Source: Pogonophryne albipinna
Lineage: Eukaryota; Chordata; Actinopteri; Perciformes; Artedidraconidae
NCBI GenBank assembly: GCA_028583405.1
Contig: CM053247.1
Location: 7,212,058-7,276,057, forward strand
Length of the DNA stretch: 64,000 nt
Reading direction: 5' to 3'
Made by a program: the position numbers and the translations under genes. The notes beneath the pieces were generated by a model. That model saw only the letters and a list, made by a program, of their open reading frames with translations, had not been told where the DNA came from and did not search any database. Positions 11,171-22,485 of the stretch are shown piece after piece (positions within the stretch are counted from its first letter, which is position 1; each line of letters starts with the position of its first letter).

Positions 11171-12054
11171 TGTCTTGCTTTAATTTCCATTGCATTTTGT
11201 ACTGTTTTCCGCGAGTTGAGATGTTTCCAACAGCTTTTCCGTCTTTGAACGCTCCACAGCAGTGACGCGTTACATACGTAATTAGAGGAGGAGCGATCGT
11301 TCGTTGCCTTCAGTCATTCAACACCGCTGTTCCCGGAAGCAGAAGCCGTAGCGAAACGAAGGCGAGTGTTTGGCATACTGTTATGAGTTGAGTTCTTGGC
11401 TACAAAACAAACATTTCCACGGACCGGCGCTCATTAAGCAAGGTTTTTTGACTAATAAAAAAGCAATCTTTCCCACTTCGTTTTTGCTCCTTTCTGTCCT
11501 TTGGTTTTGCGCCTGGCCGACACACTCACACTCACACATCACACAGAGAGATATTGTTTGTTTGTTTCGGTACATTTATGTCCATGTTATCCTTTACATG
11601 TCTTTTCTTCACTGTTCTCTTCTTTTAACACAAATAAAAGTGTCTTACCAGATGATAATGGAGACAGTTACGTCACATAAAATAAACAACTTGAACTCAT
11701 AATTTCTCTGCAGTGCAGCTAAACCAAAATGAACGCAGAGTATTGTCAGCAGGACTCTTTTGTACCAGCTGAGGCAATCGCAGTGACAATCAGCTGTTTC
11801 GTTTAATGGCGTGTGCGGATCACAATTAATTGACAACCTAATTCAATCCATAACCAATATTCAATATGTTAGGCATAATTAAACAATTAAATAATCAAAA
11901 TAGTAAATCAATATTTGGGCTCCTATAACTTTAACAATGTTCACTTTTGAGCTGTTACACTATATATAAATGTTCATAAGTGGCACAAACCTTTCTAAAG
12001 CTAATGAAGTAGCTGAAATGGTGTTATTTTTTTATTCTCTTTTTTCAGTTGTTG
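11171..12054. other. intergenic region upstream of UGT copy 1
   Basis: No supported coding. It includes GC-rich sequence at 11200-11380, possibly promoter-like for the split ORF on the minus strand, and AT-rich sequence after 11830. Confidence 0.35.
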
Positions 12055-12062
12055 GTTAGGTT

Positions 12063-12207
12063 CAGGGCCGCCCCTCCCCACACGTAGATCACGCAGACTA
12101 CATGGGGCCTCATCTTGCGTGGGCCCCCCGTCGACACTCGCAACACATAAGGAAGGCCTCATGAAACACCTTTGTGTGGGGCCACAAGTTAGCCAGGGGC
12201 AGCCCTG
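12063..12207. mobile_element. 145 bp hAT MITE upstream of UGT copy 1
   Basis: Terminal inverted repeats CAGGGCCGCCCCT and AGGGGCAGCCCTG are flanked by the perfect 8 bp duplication GTTAGGTT (12055-12062, 12208-12215). It lies 79 bp before the UGT start codon, most likely in the intron preceding the coding exon, and is absent from the equivalent position upstream of UGT copy 2. Confidence 0.9.
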
Positions 12208-12286
12208 GTTAGGTTGGTGCACATGGTTGACCTCAGGAAACTGTTAACCTTGATTCTTGTATCTCTTGTCAACATCTCTTTCAGTG

Positions 12287-13867
12287 ATGTACCGACCGGC
12301 CTTGGTGGCACTTGCAGTGCTGCTCTGCTCTTCACCCTTTGTCCATGGAGGTAAAGTGTTGGTGGTCCCCTTGGATGGAAGCCACTGGATCAACATGAAA
12401 GTTCTTGTTGAGGAACTTCACTCCAGAGGTCATACAATCACAGTGTTGAGGTCATCAGACAGCATGTACATCAAGCAAGAGTCTCCTTACTATGAGTCCA
12501 TCACAATGGATTCCTCTGCTGGTTTTAATAAGGAAATCTTTGGGTCATTTACAACCACAATGATAAACATGCGGCGGAGAGGAGCTTCACTTTGGTCTCG
12601 TATATCTCTGGAGTATGAAATGGGGAAGCAGTTTTCTCAGATGCACAAAAATCAGGTTGAGATGGTAGGGGACATTTTTGAGAATACCCAACTGATGCAG
12701 AGCCTGAATGATGCCAAGTATGATTTGGTTTTGACAGACCCTGGACTCGGTGGAGGGGTGTTTCTTGGTCACCGTTTGGGTCTTCCACTTGTCTTCAATG
12801 TGAGGTGGACTGTTCAGGGGGATGGTCATGATGCAATTGCCCCTTCCCCATTGTCATATGTCCCAATATCAGGGACAGAGATGACTGACAAGATGACTTT
12901 TCCTCAACGGGTCAAGAACTTACTTATGTATGTCTTAACACGGTTCCTAATCTGGCATATCACATATTCAAACTACAAACCATTTGTCCAGCGTTACTTT
13001 GGAAATGATGTTCATTACATGGAGCTTTTTCAGGCAGCAGACATCTGGCTAATGAGGAACGATTTTACCTTTGAGTTCCCAAGACCCACAATGGCAAACA
13101 TTGTCTACATGTCAGGATTTCAGTGCAAACCCTCCAAGCCCCTGTCTAAAGAATTAGAAGACTTTGTCCAGAGCTCTGGTGAACATGGTGTTATCGTTAT
13201 GACTTTGGGAACCCTGGTAGCAGCACTTCCTGAGGACATTACTGAGGACATTGCTGCTGCTTTTGCCCAACTTCCTCAGAAGGTGATCTGGAGGCACAAA
13301 GGCAAAAGACCATCAACCCTCGGCAACAACACCTTACTGTTGGATTGGTTACCTCAAAACGACCTCCTGGGTCACCCCAAGACCAAATTGTTTGTGGCCC
13401 ACGGAGGCACCAATGGAATCCAGGAGGCCATCTACCACGGTGTACCCCTTGTGGGCCTGCCCCTCATGTTTGACCAGCCTGACAACTTCTTCAGGATGAA
13501 AGCAAGAGGTGTGGCCCAAGTCCTGGACATTGCAACTGTGAACAAAGACAACTTCCTGGAGGTGCTGAAGGAGGTACTCTATGACCCAACCTACAGGGAG
13601 AAGATGAGGGTGCTGTCTAACCTGCACAGAGACCAGCCCATGAAACCACTGGACAAGGCCATGTTCTGGATCGAGTTTGTGATGAGGAACAAGGGAGCAG
13701 CACATCTTAGGACAGAGTCTTACAAGATGTCCAAGATCCAGTACCACTCGATCGATGTGGTAGCGTTTCTACTTGCAGTTATGTTGCTAGTATTAACAGT
13801 TTTTCTTGTTGCAGTTAAAGTTATGTGGAAATGTTTGTTTTCTAGAAGCAAGGTCAAAAGTGAATAA
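12287..13867 (+). CDS. ugt5: UDP-glucuronosyltransferase, UGT5-like, copy 1 (intact)
   Basis: Transfers glucuronic acid from UDP-glucuronate to lipophilic compounds on the lumenal side of the endoplasmic reticulum. The start at 12287 was chosen because it lies 2 bases after a splice acceptor (CTCTTTCAG, ending 12284), matches copy 2, and is followed directly by a signal peptide (residues 1-22); the open frame also extends 10 codons upstream. The 526-residue length is normal. His33 in DGSHW is the expected catalytic base. The donor-binding signature begins at residue 369 (FVAHGGTNGIQEA) and includes DQPDN from residue 396. A membrane helix lies near residues 489-512, followed by a basic tail with a KxKxx ER-retention pattern. 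The single coding exon is typical of fish UGT5 genes; the subfamily call is inference. Confidence 0.92.
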   Translation: MYRPALVALAVLLCSSPFVHGGKVLVVPLDGSHWINMKVLVEELHSRGHTITVLRSSDSMYIKQESPYYESITMDSSAGFNKEIFGSFTTTMINMRRRGASLWSRISLEYEMGKQFSQMHKNQVEMVGDIFENTQLMQSLNDAKYDLVLTDPGLGGGVFLGHRLGLPLVFNVRWTVQGDGHDAIAPSPLSYVPISGTEMTDKMTFPQRVKNLLMYVLTRFLIWHITYSNYKPFVQRYFGNDVHYMELFQAADIWLMRNDFTFEFPRPTMANIVYMSGFQCKPSKPLSKELEDFVQSSGEHGVIVMTLGTLVAALPEDITEDIAAAFAQLPQKVIWRHKGKRPSTLGNNTLLLDWLPQNDLLGHPKTKLFVAHGGTNGIQEAIYHGVPLVGLPLMFDQPDNFFRMKARGVAQVLDIATVNKDNFLEVLKEVLYDPTYREKMRVLSNLHRDQPMKPLDKAMFWIEFVMRNKGAAHLRTESYKMSKIQYHSIDVVAFLLAVMLLVLTVFLVAVKVMWKCLFSRSKVKSE

Positions 13868-15930
13868 TGAATATACTGCTACCTACATACACAGTCGTAC
13901 ATTTTTAAAAACATTTATACTTGGTAACTAGTCTGAACTGTATCAAGATGTATTATGTGCATGTCTTACATTGTTATCCTAACTTTAGCTTTAGTGTGTG
14001 TATCCAGGTTTTAGAAAATGTTGTTGGTATAATCTTTTTTTTATTAATTTCACAAATAGCTGTATATTACGATTGTCTGTCAATAAGACTGGGGGAAGGA
14101 CTACTTGCTTTTTATTTTATCATGACTTTTAGCTTTTATATGACGTTGTTCTGTGATTGTTCCACGGATCTATGTGTATATCAGTTTCTGTTTATTTCTC
14201 ACACTCATCTAGTATTTCACATTATCCTGTTGTCTTTTGTAATGATCATTTGTGGCATGTTGCCTATATTTGAGAGCTAAGAGTCGTGTAGGGAGACATG
14301 AAGACTGAGGGGTAGGACAACAAAGGTGCAGTAAAGGTCCCCAGCCAAACCTGGGACCTTTTGGTTATTTGGTTGGCACCATTGAAGCTTAAATGTACAA
14401 TGTGTAAGATAAGGCCAGCATTTTGGTTTAAAAAATGTCCCACACTATCGTGTATGTAATATGTTAGAAAGCTGACGCTATGTTGAAAACTATAATCAAA
14501 CAAATCTACTAATGCTTAGCAGAGCTTGGTGCAATCTGTCATGTAATACCACTTTTTATTTTAGAGGCCTTAGTGTCTCACTGTGACGTCCAGTATGCCC
14601 TCAGTTCTGAGGACTAAGAAGTAGCGTCAATCCAAGGGTTTATCAATACTGTAATACATCCATGTGTTGTTTTATATTGGATTTAATTAAAGTGGCAGAA
14701 AATACACTTTATAGATCGGTTAGCTGTAGGGGGATGATGAACCGATATTAAGGCCACGCCCCACAACTGCTCGAGCAAATCAAGAGTTGAGCACAGCCAC
14801 CTGGCTTCTACGTTAGCACCACAGTTTGGCTAGAATTACTACTACTAAAACCTAACCATAATACCTTTTATAAATACATTAATGATAGAATTGAGACTTG
14901 CTCAATGACACACATTTGTAATTCATGTTTCAGTCAGAGTCATCTGCATGTCTGCAGTCACTGTTATTATTACACACAGTTTAAGTTGAATGCAGCTGTG
15001 TGAAGCACTTTGGAGTGGGAAACACTGGAGGCCTGCCCCTACTCCCCGCCAGATCAGGACACGTTCTGTGGCTACCATAACACAGGCTAACGCCATAAGT
15101 AAACATTAAAAGATTGCATGGTGTTATTTGATCTGTTCGTTGAGTTTCATTAGTTTGGCGGAAGTTTCTCTGGGCAAAAGTCAAACTGACAAAGGGCACT
15201 TTTATGATTTGATGTTGGCCCTGGGGAATTTTCAGTCATATGGTCATTTATGATTTAACTATTTCATGGGTTGTGTCTCTTCTGTGAGCATGGTAACAAA
15301 GATGAAAAAAGAGTTTAGTATGGTATGAGACTCACTGTTGTAGACAGTGGAGAATTCTGCAGCAGTCAGCAGAGGACGGTCGTCCTGCTCCCTGTGTACA
15401 TCTGACTCCCTCTGGTGGAGAGAGGAAGGACTGCGTGGAGACACAAAGAGAGAGAGCGAGAGACACAGACACAGATGATAGATGGTTATCACCATACAGG
15501 AACATGTTCATTTAGATTTTTTTTTAACTATTTCTGACTAATAAAATATTATTCAAATGGAGTTATGTTTGTGTATTATTATGCTTTAATGACGCTTTGT
15601 CGCAACATGTTGAAACTTTTCTACACTAACCAAGACAAAAACATTAAAGGGTATTTTTGGGGTTTCCCTTTCCTGTAGTGTGTTATATAGCTTTTTGAAA
15701 ACGCATCGATTGGATTTACTTCCGTAACATACAGTAATTTGGCTGCTGGCAGACAGGAAACCGGAATGGACCTTCTGCTAACGACAACCGGTTAGTTTGG
15801 TAGTTTCTTAATTTCGAGGAAGTCGTCCAGAAACACGTACCAGAAATGACAGTAACGACTTCGGTTCCCAGAAAGCATCTGGAACCGGTGTTGCAGTATA
15901 ACTTGAGTCATGACAACTGGCGACATTCTA
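12971..15930 (+). repeat. UGT-containing segmental duplication, copy 1
   Basis: From the middle of the UGT coding exon to 15930 the sequence is nearly identical to 55127-58078, with a few substitutions and about 8 bp net indel. It covers the 3' half of UGT, its 3' UTR and about 2 kb of downstream DNA. Left of 12971 the two copies are visibly diverged. The open frame at 13921-14280 is repeated with the duplication but looks like 3' UTR sequence, not a gene. Confidence 0.9.
13868..15640. other. UGT 3' flank, no further gene
   Basis: Probable 3' UTR and intergenic DNA. The short open frames have no domain or splice support. A hairpin-like AGGTCCC..GGGACCT motif occurs near 14334-14360. Confidence 0.45.
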
Positions 15931-16092
15931 TTATTTTCGTCATAGGAATCCGGGGCGTGTACATTGAGGACCCATTGTTGACTTACCATGTCGATCGCCT
16001 CGTTTGTCGTTTACGTTCATCTTTTGCTATATGTGCCTTCCTAAGATCACCCATTTCTACTTTTGGGGAAATTAAGGGGAACGTCATTTAGA
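15643..16092. repeat. interspersed repeat with a MITE-like left end; partial inverted copy at 27 kb
   Basis: It starts TTAAAGGGTATTTTTGGGGT, similar to the TTAA-type MITE ends elsewhere in the window. About 15893-16046 recurs inverted at 27013-27173 with only a few differences, including an exactly kept short open frame (core VLQYNLSHDNWRHS). The UGT segmental duplication ends inside it at 15930. The right end is not clear. Confidence 0.5.
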
Positions 16093-16153
16093 CTAAATAG
16101 ACCACCTAGAACACATTTCTGACAAGTAACCCCCCCTAGTGTCAAATATCTGA

Positions 16154-16173
16154 AATGTGACATATGTCACATT
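16154..16173. other. perfect 20 bp palindrome
   Basis: AATGTGACATATGTCACATT is its own reverse complement. TGTGACA/TGTCACA motifs recur nearby (ATATGTCACT around 16345, GATGTGACATCAGTGTCACA around 16391). Confidence 0.8.
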
Positions 16174-16783
16174 GGGCTTTAATGGTAAAGTAACTCTTAT
16201 TTATAACTTCATTAATGAGGATGATTTTTTGGTTTACATTTGTTTGAACATACTTTGAATTGAATAATAAAGAATATGTTAACTAAATATAATTGAATCA
16301 GCTAAATTAACTGAGCAGATCATAATCATATTTGTAATTGTGCATATATGTCACTCCGGGTTTACTGTGAATGTTTAGGGTTAATGTCCCGATGTGACAT
16401 CAGTGTCACAGCAATATTTATGGCATTTGTTTCATATCAATTTCATCAATAAATGTTTCTACAACAGGTTATATGTAATCAGAATCAGAAAAGAGCCGAA
16501 GACAGCTTAATGTTTAACAAATGACATGTCATGTAAGCATTTTTATTCTTAAATGGCTTGAATGTTAACTTTAGCAACAAAAAACCTTTCCAAATGTAGC
16601 TAGTTCTGTCACATGTGTTAGCCTGGCACATGGACATCTTGGACATGTTGTTATGGGAACACAAAAGCAAATGACAAGGACCAGGACCCACCAGACTGTT
16701 CAGTGTGTGTCACTTAGGGACTTCATGAGATAAAAAAGGCTAAAGCTGTATAAGGAACTTTCCAGAACATTTAAAGTTCATGT
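16174..16783. other. intergenic, no gene seen
   Basis: AT-rich; no supported feature. Confidence 0.35.
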
Positions 16784-16974
16784 TGTTGTGTATTAGTAAA
16801 AATACATTAATGAAGCAAGGGACAGAGGATATGGGTACTAAGCTCTCTACTGTTGTTCATGCTTCTTTTTCCGCCACAGCATCAACTCCCGGGCATACAC
16901 TTATCCTCTCCACATTGTAGGTTACTCTGGTTACACGGCGCCCCCTATTGGCAGGAGTATATCAGAACACAACA
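16784..16974 (-). repeat. 3' LTR of the Ty3/gypsy element
   Basis: On the minus strand the 191 bp unit begins TGTTGTGTTCTGATATAC and ends TACACAACA (TG...CA). It is preceded by a polypurine tract, AAGAAGGGGGGGAAA (16975-16989), as expected for a 3' LTR. No second copy was found to the right, so this LTR is defined by its borders and tract only. Confidence 0.7.
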
Positions 16975-17135
16975 TTTCCCCCCCTTCTTAAAATAGTTAC
17001 TTCTCCACTTGAACAGTACACATAACATTAGCATTTTAAACAGACACTTCTGTAGTAACCATCTGTAATAATAATAACAACAACTTCACATATCACAATA
17101 TGCAGAACATTTTCAAACATTAATTCAACCACAGT

Positions 17136-20095
17136 TTAAGTGACATAGTCCTCAATCCAAGCAGGCTGCTTTCTGATTCGCTGGTTCCTGCTCTGAGCAC
17201 CATGCACTGTAGGTGGCTCAGCAGGCCTCACTTCTTCTGATGGAGGAGTGAATGTTTCTGGAAGCACCGACAGGTGTGAAGCATCCCAGGTTTTCCATTA
17301 TCAAGCGTGTAACTGTGAGGTCCTTTCTGCTGGGTCACTTTCAGAGGCTCACTGAACTTTGGCTTTCCCTTTTTGACATGCAGCGGGTTTCTCACACGCA
17401 CCAGGCTTCCCGGATGGGAATTTTGGCATTTCTTTTGGCGTCAGTGTATGTTTTCATGTGCCACTGTTTCTTTTCCACTCTGTCTCTCAGTTCCTGATCC
17501 TGAGTATCAGTAAGCTGTGGCAGGATTGAGAGTTTGGTTCGCATTTTTCTTCCATACATGAGCTGGAAAGGAGATGTAGTGCCCTGTAGTGGCGTGAGGT
17601 GTAGCTCTGTAGACCTGAAGAAACTCAGCAACGTGAGCTTTCCACAGAGCGTTCTCTCTCTGTGCAGTGAGAATGCTTTCCTTCAGCACTCTATTTAGCT
17701 TCTCCACAGCTCCATTTCCTTCTGGATGGTAGATTGTAGTCCTGATGTATTGGATGTCTCTTTCTTCTAGGAAAAAAGGCGAGTTCTGAGGATGTGAATT
17801 GTGGACCGTTATCTGTCACCACAGAGACGGGGTTCCCTTTTTGGCTGAACACTGATCTCATGAAGGTGATCACTGTTGCAGTAGTGCATCTTGGGGCAAA
17901 ACACACTTCTGGCCATTTTGAATAGTAGTCAGTCATAGTAATAGCAAACTTACAGTCCACCGGACAAGTCTCAAATGGGCCCACGATGTCGAGTGCAAGC
18001 TTTTGCCATGGCCCCTGAGGCAGAGGGACTGGTGTCATAGGTGCAGGGTTAGTTTTAGCCGTCTTATCAATCATCTGGCAGGACACACAGGCGGCGATAA
18101 CCGATTGTACCAGTGCATCCATTTTAGGCCACCAATACAAGTCTCTGAGTCTCTGTTTTGTGCGTACAATGCCTTGGTGGCTCTCGTGTGCTAAGGACAC
18201 CATGTGTGAGTGTAGCTTTACTGGAACAACTAACCTGTGACTCCCTCTCAGAATGAGTTGTTCATGTACAGAAAGTTCATTTCTCACCTGGTAGTACGGC
18301 AACATGTTAGCAGGCAGGCCTTTGGATGAAGCTGGCCACCCGTCTGTCATGTAGTTGCGTAGCTGACGTAACTCTGGACAGGAAGTGCAGGCATCTGTGA
18401 AGTCAGACGAGGGAACAGCAGTCAGCAGGGCAGAGACAGCAGCAATAGTCTCTGGTTCCGTGCCTGAGGTGCAGTCCTGTCCGTGTGGCAGTGGCAGGCG
18501 GGAAAGGCAATCTGCTGCATGGTTCTGAGCACCGGGTCTGTAGACAATATGATAGTTGAAGCAGAGTAGCCTGGCAGACCAGCGTGCTACTCTCATTCCA
18601 GCTCTTCCCATGCCTTTTGTAGCCAAGAGTGTGGTCAAAGCTTGGTGATCAGTCCTTAGGGTGAACTTTGTTCCCCACAAGTAGGTTCTCCAACGCTCTG
18701 CAGCCCACACACAGGCCAAAGCTTCTTTTTCTACCACAGAGTACTTTCTCTCTGCAGCAATAAGAGAGCGGGAAGCAAATGCCACTGTTCTTTCAGTGTT
18801 GTCAGGATGTATCTGTGTCAGCACCCCACCTATGCCATAGTCTGAGGCATCTGTAGACACTATGGTGGGCAGTGACGGGTCAAAAAGAGCAAGTGATGAA
18901 CTGTCTGTGATGAGTAGTTTAACCTGCTGAAACTACTCTGTGCCTCATCAGTCCATGTGAATGTAGCTCTGCGTAGCACATCTCTCATTGGTTCCACCAC
19001 AGTTGCATAGTTCTGTATGAACTTGGAGTACCACGATGTTAGGCCAAGAAAAGACCTGAGAGTCACTGGATCACTGGGTGATGGAGCATCCCGAATAGCT
19101 GCAATGTGGTCATCGTTTGGCAGCAGACCTTCCTTGCTTATGCTGTGTCCTAGATACGTTAGTTTGTCCTGGTAGAATTTGCATTTATCTGTGTTGAGAT
19201 TTAGTCCAGCTTCCTGCAGTCGGTACAGTACTGCTTTCAGGCGGGTTTCATGCTCAGCACGGCATGAGGAGTAAACGATGATATCATCCAGATATGCCTG
19301 CACTCCAGGTAAATCTTTCAGCACCATGGACATCATCTTCTGAAATGCTGAGGGTGCTGATGCTAGCCCATAGCAAACTTGCTTGTACCTGAAGAGTCCC
19401 TCGTGAGTAATGAAAGCAGTCAGATCTCTGCTATCCTCATGCAGTGGAAGCTGGTAGTATGCATTAGCCAGGTCGAGGGTTGAGAATATGGTAGCTCCTC
19501 TGAGTTCTGAGAAGAGCTCCTCCATGTGTGGAATGGGGTAGCAATCCATTATGACGGCCTTGTTAGGCTCCCTGAGGTCTGTACACATCCTTATTTTAGA
19601 TGAGTTCTTTCGTTGAATCACAACGATCGATGATACCCAGGGAGAGGCATCTATTTTTTCAATGATGTCAGCATGAAGAAGGCGCTTTAACTCTGCAGAA
19701 ACAGCATCTCTGACTGAGAACGGAAGCCTTCTCAATTTCTGCTGCACAGGCTTCACATCATCTTTCACTTCTACTTTGTGTACAACGTTCCTAACACAAC
19801 CCATAGGTAAAGCTGTATTAACAGGTGCAGATGAAGTAGGTGTCGGTGTAGTAGGAGTTGCAGGTGGGGTTGTTATCTCTCTGACTGTCTGCTCTGACTT
19901 CAGTACCACTCTGTTTCTCATGATGACCATTTCTAGTGCCTCAAACAGGTCCAGGCCCAGCAGTATTGAACCTGACTTCACAATGAAAAGGGTAGCTGAG
20001 GCAGTATTTCCGTCATGGAATGCACGTAAATGCAGTTTCCCTAGTACTGGGACTCTCTGTCTTGAGTATGTGACTAGAGGAACCTTTGTAGGTTT
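17136..20095 (-). pseudogene. Ty3/gypsy pol (protease end, RT, RNase H, integrase), frameshifted
   Basis: Read right to left on the minus strand. Reverse transcriptase lies at 18860-19981, with LDLANAYYQLPLHED and the YLDDIIVY catalytic box. RNase H begins near 18860 (STDASDYGIGG, TDHQAL). Integrase follows, with an HHCC zinc region (HESHQG...CVSCQ) and core motifs DIVGPF and VTDNGPQF; its last catalytic Glu region and the C-terminal part are at about 17140-17770. The RT-RH-IN order is Ty3/gypsy. Frame breaks occur near 20095, 18940 and 17770, so pol cannot be made as one protein. The stop is TAA at 17136-17138. The copy is relatively young because long stretches are otherwise intact. Confidence 0.85.
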
Positions 20096-21034
20096 CAGTG
20101 GTATGTGACTGAAGTAGGCAGCAGTGACACTGAAGAACCATTATCTACTATCATCTCAAATGACTGGTTAGCAGGAGAAAGTCCCAAATCTACAGTGTAC
20201 ATTATTTTCTTCTCTTTTGGGGCAGTATTATTCAGCAATAAAACAGTCAGTTCTGGAATAACGACCTCCCTCACTTCACGTTTTTGTTCTGAACGACACA
20301 CTTTGGGAAAATGCCCAGTTTTTCCACAGGATTTGCATATTTTGTCTGTAGCAGGGCATTGTGTGGAATTGGCCATATGTTTATCTGAATCACATCTGTA
20401 ACATCTTCGTGCTTGCTCAGACTTTCTCTCACCTTTCCTTTGTTTACTTGCAGCGGGAAGTTTTTGTTCCCATTTTGGCACCCTGATCTCTCTCACAGGC
20501 ACTTCACTGTTGGAGAACTCGGCCACGTTGCGCACCGCCGTTTCCACCTGATTTGCAATCTGAATGGCTTTATCCAGTGTCAGTTTGTCTTCTAACAGCA
20601 AACGTTCACGTATACGTCCACTGTAGGCTTTTTCCACAATCTGATCATGCAGCATATCCTGTTCTGCATTTCCAAATTCACACAAAACGATAATTTCACA
20701 GTAGCGCAGAGACGTACTGTGCAATGTTTCATCATGTCTCTGGGCTCGTTGGCGGAACTTGTGTCTCTCCGCAATTACGTTTACCTTCGGCACGAAATGC
20801 GCCCGTAGTGCAGTCACGGCATGGTTGTATGTAGTTCCCGTTTCAGTCAATGTGTAGAAAATCCTCTGTGCTTCGGTTCCGACGCTGTGTAGCAGCGTAG
20901 CACGTATACGGGTATCCGGCCACTTGGCTCCTTCCACGTCGATTACTAGCAGGTAGTTTTCGAACATTTTTAGCCATGTTCCAAATGGCATAGTAGGTTC
21001 TCCCGGACACTGAAGAAAGGTGGGAGGTAAAGGA
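20095..21034 (-). pseudogene. Ty3/gypsy gag with zinc knuckle and start of protease
   Basis: The frame reads PLPPTFLQCPGEP near its start, then a capsid-like helical region, and two Cys zinc knuckles (CYRCDSDKHMANSTQC and CKSCGKTGHFPKVC) that bind RNA. At the C-terminus it enters the aspartic protease with VDNGSSVSLLP, where the usual D-T/S-G triad reads D-N-G. The open frame extends further right to 21189, but residues beyond 21034 come from an adjoining hAT element, not gag. The true gag start and 5' LTR are not visible next to it. Confidence 0.8.
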
Positions 21035-21042
21035 GTAGAAGC

Positions 21043-21987
21043 TAGTGATGTTACGTATTGCGCCGAGGCTTCGGAGCGTGTGTCGAGTAATCCCCGAAGC
21101 TTTTTGTGAAGCATGTATCGAGGCTTGTATCGTTTTGGGCCAGTGACGTCATCGATGACAAACGAAGCCTCGCTGCCTGTCGATACCACGTGACTTCTTC
21201 ACGAAGCGATTCAGATCGGTTGAACCGTTGAACCACAACGCTCATAATACCCATGGATGTATAATAAGAACCATATTACCCCTCCTGTACCCGGGCCCTC
21301 TGGTGACACGATGGAATTAAAAGAGCTCAAAACCTCACTTATATAGAGGTCGGAACATGTCATAAGTATAAATAGATACAAGCATAAATAAATGTAGGAA
21401 AAAAAACATGAATGAATAAATACAGGAATAAATATGTTACAGTGTTTTCAGGAAGATTCAGCGTGTGTGCTGTGGCTCAGCTGGAAAGCAGTTGACTCAC
21501 GATCGCAGGGTTCCTGGTTCAACGACTCGTCAATATGTCTTTTTTGTTGTTTATAAAAGCTACAGCTAAATGAGATAATGTAGTTAATAAATGTATTCTT
21601 TGATATGGTTTAGCCTTTCTCAGGCGACAACATGGTTACGTTTATGAATATTAGTAAGGAATACAAATCCCTCTTTGCAATGTTTACCAGTCTCCTTAGG
21701 CTTTTCAATCACAATCATTCAACTGGAATAAATACAATATTGTTAACATGAAAATATGATTTTATGTTCGTTGTTTAGAGTTATTCTAAGGCTTTACTCA
21801 ATGGGAACTCGGTATGAGATAGAGCACACTGTTGAGATGTCCAATCTGCCTGTTTTACACACTTTGACCAACAGGGGGGTTTGTGTTCAAATGAAGCCCA
21901 TGATGAAGCCTCATGAGATGAACCCTTTTGCGAACCAATTGGCTGGAAAGCTTCAGAGCTTCATAAGGCTTCATCTCGCCATCACTA
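21043..21987. mobile_element. hAT element, 945 bp, perfect 8 bp target duplication
   Basis: TAGTGATG at 21043 and CATCACTA ending 21987 are terminal inverted repeats, flanked by GTAGAAGC at 21035-21042 and 21988-21995. The subterminal regions hold repeated GAAGCCTC/GAGGCTTC-type motifs, typical of hAT transposase binding clusters. There is no transposase. It adjoins the 5' end of the gypsy gag, and a tRNA-like segment lies within it. Confidence 0.88.
21471..21532 (+). other. tRNA-like segment (degenerate)
   Basis: TGTGGCTCAGCTGG resembles a Pol III A box, and 30 bases on GGTTCCTGGTTCAACGAC resembles a degenerate B box/T arm. The acceptor stem does not pair convincingly, so this is a tRNA-derived relic rather than a working tRNA gene. 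Confidence 0.4.
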
Positions 21988-21994
21988 GTAGAAG

Positions 21995-22485
21995 CCAGAG
22001 CCCTAGAGAGATAAGAGTTACGACACTCCCATAGACCTCCGTTGTAAAAAATGGCGGCGCCTACTTCCGGGGTTTGGACATCGAAATAGTTCCAAATATT
22101 GTCATTTGGGCGTTGGACCTCATTCACTTACATTACGGCGCGTCGATTAGTTCCAGAGGTAAGTTGCTGAAATATCGAACTCTTTTGAATTGTCAACTGT
22201 CTATATTGTATCAGAGGACCCTTTATGATGCTTATACTGGTCTTCATTTGTATATGCACAGCGTAATTATCTATATTTTATCTTGGTTGTTAAAACCAAT
22301 TTTGCTAGCATTGCCTGCTAGTTAGCTAGCGCGACTTCGTCAGCTTTGAAGGTAAGATTTCAGTAATGAATCGCTAGCAGCTTATATATCAATGATGCTG
22401 GGTAACTAACAAGCAGGATTTAGATTGATTATGTGTTTTTATTGTTATTTTGGTTTTTATCTGCTGAATCAGCCTCCCTGTTCCC
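21995..22485. repeat. repeat region shared with 59495 region
   Basis: CCAGAGCCCTAGAGAGATAA followed by GAGTTACGACA resembles CCAGAGCCATATAATAGAAG followed by AGTTACGACA at 59495-59523. Both are followed within ~70 bp by an ATGGCGG motif and then by minus-strand P-element remnants, so this may be one end of a P-type element. Confidence 0.35.

Noticed and set aside
13349..13747. 132-residue minus-strand ORF antisense to UGT
   Set aside because: Shadow of the UGT coding frame; the same shadow occurs in copy 2.
13921..14280. 119-residue ORF repeated downstream of both UGT copies
   Set aside because: Its conservation is explained by the segmental duplication; composition and position fit 3' UTR, and there is no domain.
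21471..21532. Functional tRNA gene
   Set aside because: Degenerate B box and no convincing acceptor stem; reported only as tRNA-like.
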